Shown: positions 59,478 to 64,000 of the stretch, one piece after another
How positions within the stretch are numbered: the first letter of the stretch is position 1
Layout: each line of letters starts with the position of its first letter
Assembly (NCBI GenBank): GCA_002633005.1
Contig: NMRA01000146.1
Coordinates: 491,981-555,980, forward strand
Direction: 5' to 3'
Length of the DNA stretch: 64,000 nucleotides
Source of the DNA: Phoronis australis
Taxonomy: Eukaryota > Phoronida > Phoronidae
Translations under genes and position numbers: made by a program
The notes under the pieces: generated by a model
The model's input: the letters and a program-made list of their open reading frames with translations, nothing else
The model's database searches: none
Told to the model about the DNA's origin: nothing

Positions 59478-60849
59478 GTATGCAACATAAACACTAGGCA
59501 GGTTGGCCCACTAATGATGATGGTGGGACTCTCTGATTCTTACACCAATTGTCTTATCAAGTTATTATTGAAGTACAAAATGTAACAAATTGTAAGGAAT
59601 ACTGTGACACCAAAAATCTTCTTGTTTCCTTGAACGTTAAATCATGAATTGTGGTGATTATTTGTCATTGCTCAGATTATATGGGAAGTCGACACATCTA
59701 AAATAACAAACATCAGAAAGGCTTTAAAGGTGGTTCAAACTAGCCTTAACAGTAAGCAAAATTCATACAGAAGAATTGTTGCAATGGAACTATTATCACT
59801 TTGTTGCTCTGGACTAGGAAGATAATTGGTACTTAGTTATTGACTGTGGCAAGGGTCAATCAGTTTCCTAGTTTTTGTGCTCAGAGTATGATTTAGGCAA
59901 TACGGTCACATGAGAAGTAGCCAGACACATTGCTATTTCTGTATCATGATAGTCAATTCTGTTCTCTTATACTTTTCACTTGATTACTACTTAAAGTGAC
60001 GCACCACGACGTGTCTTAACGGATGTAACCTGTTTGCACTATAACCTGAATATACCACGGTGCTCCTATTTGTAACGTTACTGAGAACGTTGGCCTATGA
60101 CAAATGGCATCATCATTTTATTCCTTTTTCTTTTGACACAAATAACTTACAACCTTCATAAAGATTAAAAATGACTTAGGGGCCTTGAACCGGTCTCCAA
60201 TCTCCGTACTCAGACTACAATCATACTCAAACTCACACTTCATACTCAACTCCAGTAAAGACTCAGTTTTGGTGTATTCAATGTCATAATCGAAAAGTCT
60301 GTACTCGAAATTTCGAGCACGTTCTCACTTTTCGATTATACTCGAAGCGAAGTGCAATTAATCTATATTTCGAGTACGGTTTTATGTAAAAATTTTGCGT
60401 ATATGCTCCAAATTCAAATTTGGTTTGGTAGTGTGCTTGAAATCGTATTCGAAAATAAATACAGTGGCTGTGAGACACAGACAATTTATTCCACAAGCGA
60501 AAGAAGAAAATACTGTGACTTGACGATGGCTGGAGAAATTACTAACCGAAACATTGCGCTAATGTTAATGGGCTATAACTTGGTGTGACTAGACCAATAG
60601 ATGGTCACCACATCTCACCAAATCATAGCGAGTTGAAGAAGAAACTTGTATAAGTTGTAGCAATAGTGGTACTATGAATAAATAGCGCCAGTGTAACAAG
60701 AATATAACAGTCACTGTGTACCAAAATTGGAATGCCATGAGTTTTATACAAAATCATTCATTTGAAATGAGGTGTTCTTATGCCTCTAATGCTAATGTCC
60801 AATTAATATTGTGAATTATCAAATTGTCCTTGAGCCAGAATTAAACATT
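59478..60849. other. Stretch without recognised genes
   Basis: I looked for the remaining YqaJ exons (RLTAS, catalytic region) and found none. At 60190-60460 there are loose ACTCA words and palindromic TACTCGAAATTTCGAG. Confidence 0.5.
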
Positions 60850-61815
60850 CCGTTTAATTACATTCATATATCTGTATGCGACATCTTTCTCCAGCAATCC
60901 AACTCTCAACCAGACAAAACCATAAACAGTTCATCCTGAGGTGAAAGCGCTCTGTTTCTAAGACCTTGGTTGCCTGGGTTCTTGAGATGTGATCCACAAT
61001 AAATTAAATGTTTTATGTCTTCCTGTACAAACTTGTACACGACCATAAAATGATTATGATAATTGAACCCGGTGTAAAAATACATTGCCCCAGTTTTGTC
61101 TTTTATTCCATCCAAGCCAAATGCATGGGATTGCAATAAGTGTTTGTTCTTTTCTAACTCCAGTTTGCCAGTCGATATTTCCTTTGACACTTCCTCATAT
61201 CTAGACCACATTTTCTACTTGTGTGTAGCTCTTTCTTATATGCAAAACACTCATTCATTTGAAAGCTCCTCTTCTACTTGTAGTTCACTAATTCTTGAGC
61301 CCATGCTCTCGATAATTTCATCTTTTTCCCAATAATAATTATCAACATGCTTTCGCTGTCATCCGGTTAATAGTAAATGTGATCATCAGCTAGGAAGGCG
61401 GAAGCCGATTTCCTGTCCAGTTGACTTTCACGTCCTTAAATCAACACAACGTCATCTTCCAAATTGCTCAGATCAGCTGAGTTCTGGGCAAGCGAAAACA
61501 AGATTTTCTTCACTACACTCCGCCGTGGAGTATTTGTTGTTGTTGCATTGAAAGGGAGATTTTGTAGGACAGTTTCCAAGATACGTTTTATTACCGCCCT
61601 CAAAATGAGCGCTGTATAACGTATGCCACTGAGTGGGAACGAATTCACTAAATAGCCCTTTGCTTCCAGATCTACTGATGTTTTTTACCCGTTTTACATG
61701 GTTCTTGATCCTTAGGAAACCGGTGATAACTAAATTCTTGATCTCGCTTACTGTTATTATAGCAGTCAGGCACACAACAGGTATAACCTACCCGTGGCCG
61801 GTTCGGCAGCACGCT
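60850..61815 (-). pseudogene. Decayed THAP-domain transposase with helix-turn-helix (IS4/ISL2EU- or Harbinger-like)
   Basis: Minus-strand order: GYTCCVPDCYNNSKRDQEFS then YHRFPKDQEP (THAP start, CxxxC and FPKD) at about 61800-61700. After a frameshift, SEFVPTQWHTLYSAHFEGGN (second zinc pair; the first Cys is replaced by Tyr) at about 61640. A stop-broken linker follows. Then MWSRYEEVSKEISTGKLELE, TGAMYFYTGFNYHNHFMVVY and NQGLRNRALSPQDELFMVL (61211-60920), and after another frameshift WLRVGLLEKDVAYRY, the transposase helix-turn-helix. The DDE catalytic domain that should follow is missing. The YYTG...F and LSP.DEL.M.L.RLR..L...D.A.R phrases are established hallmarks of the Tnp_4 HTH module. 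It differs from the 805 element in its THAP sequence and lacks long inverted repeats. Confidence 0.75.
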
Positions 61816-63057
61816 TGCCAACACTGTACTTGTTTACTGGAAAACACCGCCTTAACAACAATGCAACATTCTGACCCGCCGTTGAAACTCCGCTATTCTA
61901 AGAAATCCCATTTAACTGAAAACGTCCCAATCGCTCAAAACGCTGTTAGACATGTTTGATTTCTGATCTACTTATCTTTTTCATGTCAAACGAACTCGAA
62001 TAACGTAAACCATATTTGTAAAAATATCTGTCCTATTTTTCTGTTTAACGGTAGCCAAAAGAATAGGCGTTTCAATCGAAAACCTTAATAAAGTTTTTGA
62101 GATTGTTGAATAAAGATTAAAATTGTAAAGTTTCAGTGAAATTCACAAAGCCGTTTTCGAGAACTCGAGATCCTAAATTCAACTCTATTTGTCGAAGCCA
62201 AAAGAGGCGGAATACGTAGCTAATCTTAAAAACGTGACCGTCATCAATTAACAGTTCATTGAAAATTTGTATTTGGTCAATATAACCTATACATTCCTTA
62301 GCCATGCTCGGTATTTCAATTACAATGTCAAGTGAATTTATCACATGTTAAACTTTTAACTTTGATACGCAGGATTTCACTATCGCTAGTTCCTAGGCGA
62401 GAAAGTGGAGCAAGCAGCTAGTAAGACAAGATGCACACAATGCACCGGAGAGGATGATATCAAGAAACCATGTACCAAATTGATAATAGAAATCGGTGGT
62501 TAAGGCCAAGTGAGCACAAGATTGAAACAATAAAATGTCAAATTACCGACAAAACTATCGAATTTCGGGGGATTTATCTTTTTTACAAGTTGCTGTGTTC
62601 GTGAACATACATGTAAAGACAACCTTGTGGTTCAGCAATTCGGACTCGGTGCAGTTCGGCTTTCTAACAGTCGTATGCACGCAGACGCACAACAACATCG
62701 AGGTAAAAATTTAGCTTTCTGCAGCATCATTCCATGATGTGTAGACTGTTGTCTTATAATGGCGACTGAATGAATGAACACTGAAGGTACATTCGGAACT
62801 GCTCTATTCCTGGAGTCGGCAGATTCCTTTAAAGTGACAGTTCCGTTAAATTTGACATCGGATAAGTAGTAAACACATTTCCACGCTATTGGAAGTGGCT
62901 GCACTCAATCTACTTTTTCCCTATATGGCATATATTTCACTATGAAGTTCCCTGAGAATAGAGATGAGGTATTTTGCTAGGCAGATGTGAAATATTGTGA
63001 AAACGCCCAATTTTCGTGAATAAGGCTTGGGATATCGTCGTTAATATCAGACTCGAA
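61816..63057. other. Stretch without recognisable genes
   Basis: No domain-bearing frame. A short CTAG|GCGAGAAAGTGGAGCAAGC acceptor-like start at about 62394, reading a Cys-pair (RCTQCTGEDDIKKPCTK), is too short to call. Confidence 0.45.
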
Positions 63058-63284
63058 TAACCGATACAACCGTGTAATAACCCATTAATTATCTAACGGG
63101 TTTAGATAACATTTTGTTGGGAAATCCAGGCCGGTTTTGAACCCGGTACACAACAGTTTCAGGCGTCGACTTGACCACTGCACCACTCAGCAGCCGACGT
63201 CATCGAACATGAAAATATAACGTGCAACAATCGCATGTTCAACAAACGACATTGTACCGACATTTATACGCTATGAAAAATAAG
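63058..63284 (-). repeat. tRNA-like (SINE-type) repeat, copy 2
   Basis: Same order as copy 1: ATAACCG, TAATAACCCATT, TAGATAACATTT, a B-box-like GGTTCAAAACC on the minus strand (plus 63133-63143), GACGTCATCGAACATG, GCAACAATCGCATGTTCAAC and TTATACGCTATGAAAA. The B-box here has one change from consensus. No flanking duplication could be identified. Confidence 0.75.
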
Positions 63285-64000
63285 ACGCATAACTTCCATA
63301 AAAACGATATTTCAATTATAGTGAAATTTTCTCTCATTTTCTCTCACTTGTAAATCACCAATCTCCATTTTGAATGCGGGTGTCGTTTCGTCGGGATCCT
63401 TTGACTTGAGCGTTATACTCAATAGCCTGTGGTAACCTGCTTTAGCAGACGATATTTTCCTGGTCGAAGGTTAGCGTGATGAAATGTGGAGTAAGCTATA
63501 ATAGATTCTAAACCTTATTTTATAGTTTCAATTTAATATTTGTTTAATTTTCAATTGGTTTTGCGTAAAAGCATTTTTTGACAAAAATAGCTCGGCTTTT
63601 CTTAAAAGGTTACGACCTCCGACCCCGGGGACACTGACATAAAAAATAGTTACAAAGCCGAGGCGAGTCGTCAAATGTAGATCGATTCATTGCAATGATC
63701 CTCGTTCAATATGTTGTATGAATAGATTACTACATGTTCTCAGATTCACGGGGTACGTTCAGAGTCTTGAGTTTTTTGTTTCTCTGAGTCGGAACTTTTT
63801 GCCCACTCTGCCAATTGTTGAGTACGACGAAAACGTTTTTTGTTGAAACGACAAACTGACTATATTCAACGTTAATGACGAAAATCAAGCAATAGATGAG
63901 GTGGTTCGGTGGGCGAGAACTGACTTCAAAGTTTCACTGGCAATCATAATCTGCCATGTTGGCACTTCAAGCTTAAAAATAAAACCAACTAACTAGGCGT
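63285..64000. other. Window end; fragment shared with the 7.4 kb MITE
   Basis: 63775-63820 (TTGTTTCTCTGAGTCGGAAC, TTTTTGCCCACT) is a diverged copy of 7604-7646 inside the MITE at 7436. The MITE's CATGCGCGC ends are not present here. Nothing else recognised. Confidence 0.5.

Overview
This is non-coding-rich animal nuclear DNA, most likely from a marine invertebrate. Coding pieces are short and bounded by GT..AG splice sites. There are no operons, ribosome sites or prokaryotic gene packing. The mobile elements are metazoan types: Gypsy and other LTR elements, an L1/Tx1-like LINE, TTAA-targeting Kolobok-like elements, THAP-domain transposases, a SAP-SWIM-YqaJ gene, a 'TGCD' family gene and tRNA-headed repeats. 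Their mixture with PAN/apple exons resembles hemichordate, lancelet, mollusc or cnidarian genomes. The species cannot be fixed from the sequence. Single N characters at 2531, 4044, 14777, 17163 and 18120 mark a draft assembly.

Layout. 1-2.0 kb: an LTR relic broken by a TTAA-flanked Kolobok-like element. 5.17-14.95 kb: a 9.8 kb element with about 1.35 kb inverted arms made of a ~305 bp higher-order repeat; its interior holds a decayed 'TGCD' gene. 17.6-18.75 kb: a MITE with TAA duplication, artificially lengthened at an N. 19.0-20.7 kb: minus-strand exons of a PAN-domain gene, apparently decaying. 22.9-24.5 and 42.9-44.5 kb: two inverted copies of a 1.6 kb TTAA element. 26.5-31.1 kb: a Gypsy element with short LTRs, itself split by a 906 bp solo LTR of the same family as the relic at 131. 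35.2 kb: a 105 bp hairpin MITE. 39.6-40.1 kb: a ~250 bp tandem duplication. 46.99 kb: a likely first exon of a plus-strand gene, followed by a ~5 kb segment bounded by a 14 bp direct repeat and GCCGAC-rich clusters. 52.7-54.25 kb: a minus-strand LINE fragment. 54.9-55.1 kb: the last exon of a minus-strand type I membrane protein. 57.5-59.5 kb: a decayed SAP-SWIM-YqaJ gene with introns in phase. 60.85-61.8 kb: a decayed THAP transposase. 55.7 and 63.1 kb: two copies of a tRNA-like repeat.

How it fits together. Host coding content is small: the PAN gene, the terminal membrane exon, the first exon at 46996 and a few doubtful exons. Everything else recognisable is mobile-element sequence, often nested, and several boundaries can be fixed exactly from target-site duplications. 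The most novel objects are the 9.8 kb element with higher-order-repeat arms, the ~5 kb segment with GCCGAC clusters, and the Kolobok-like element whose inverted repeats contain the transposase start codon.
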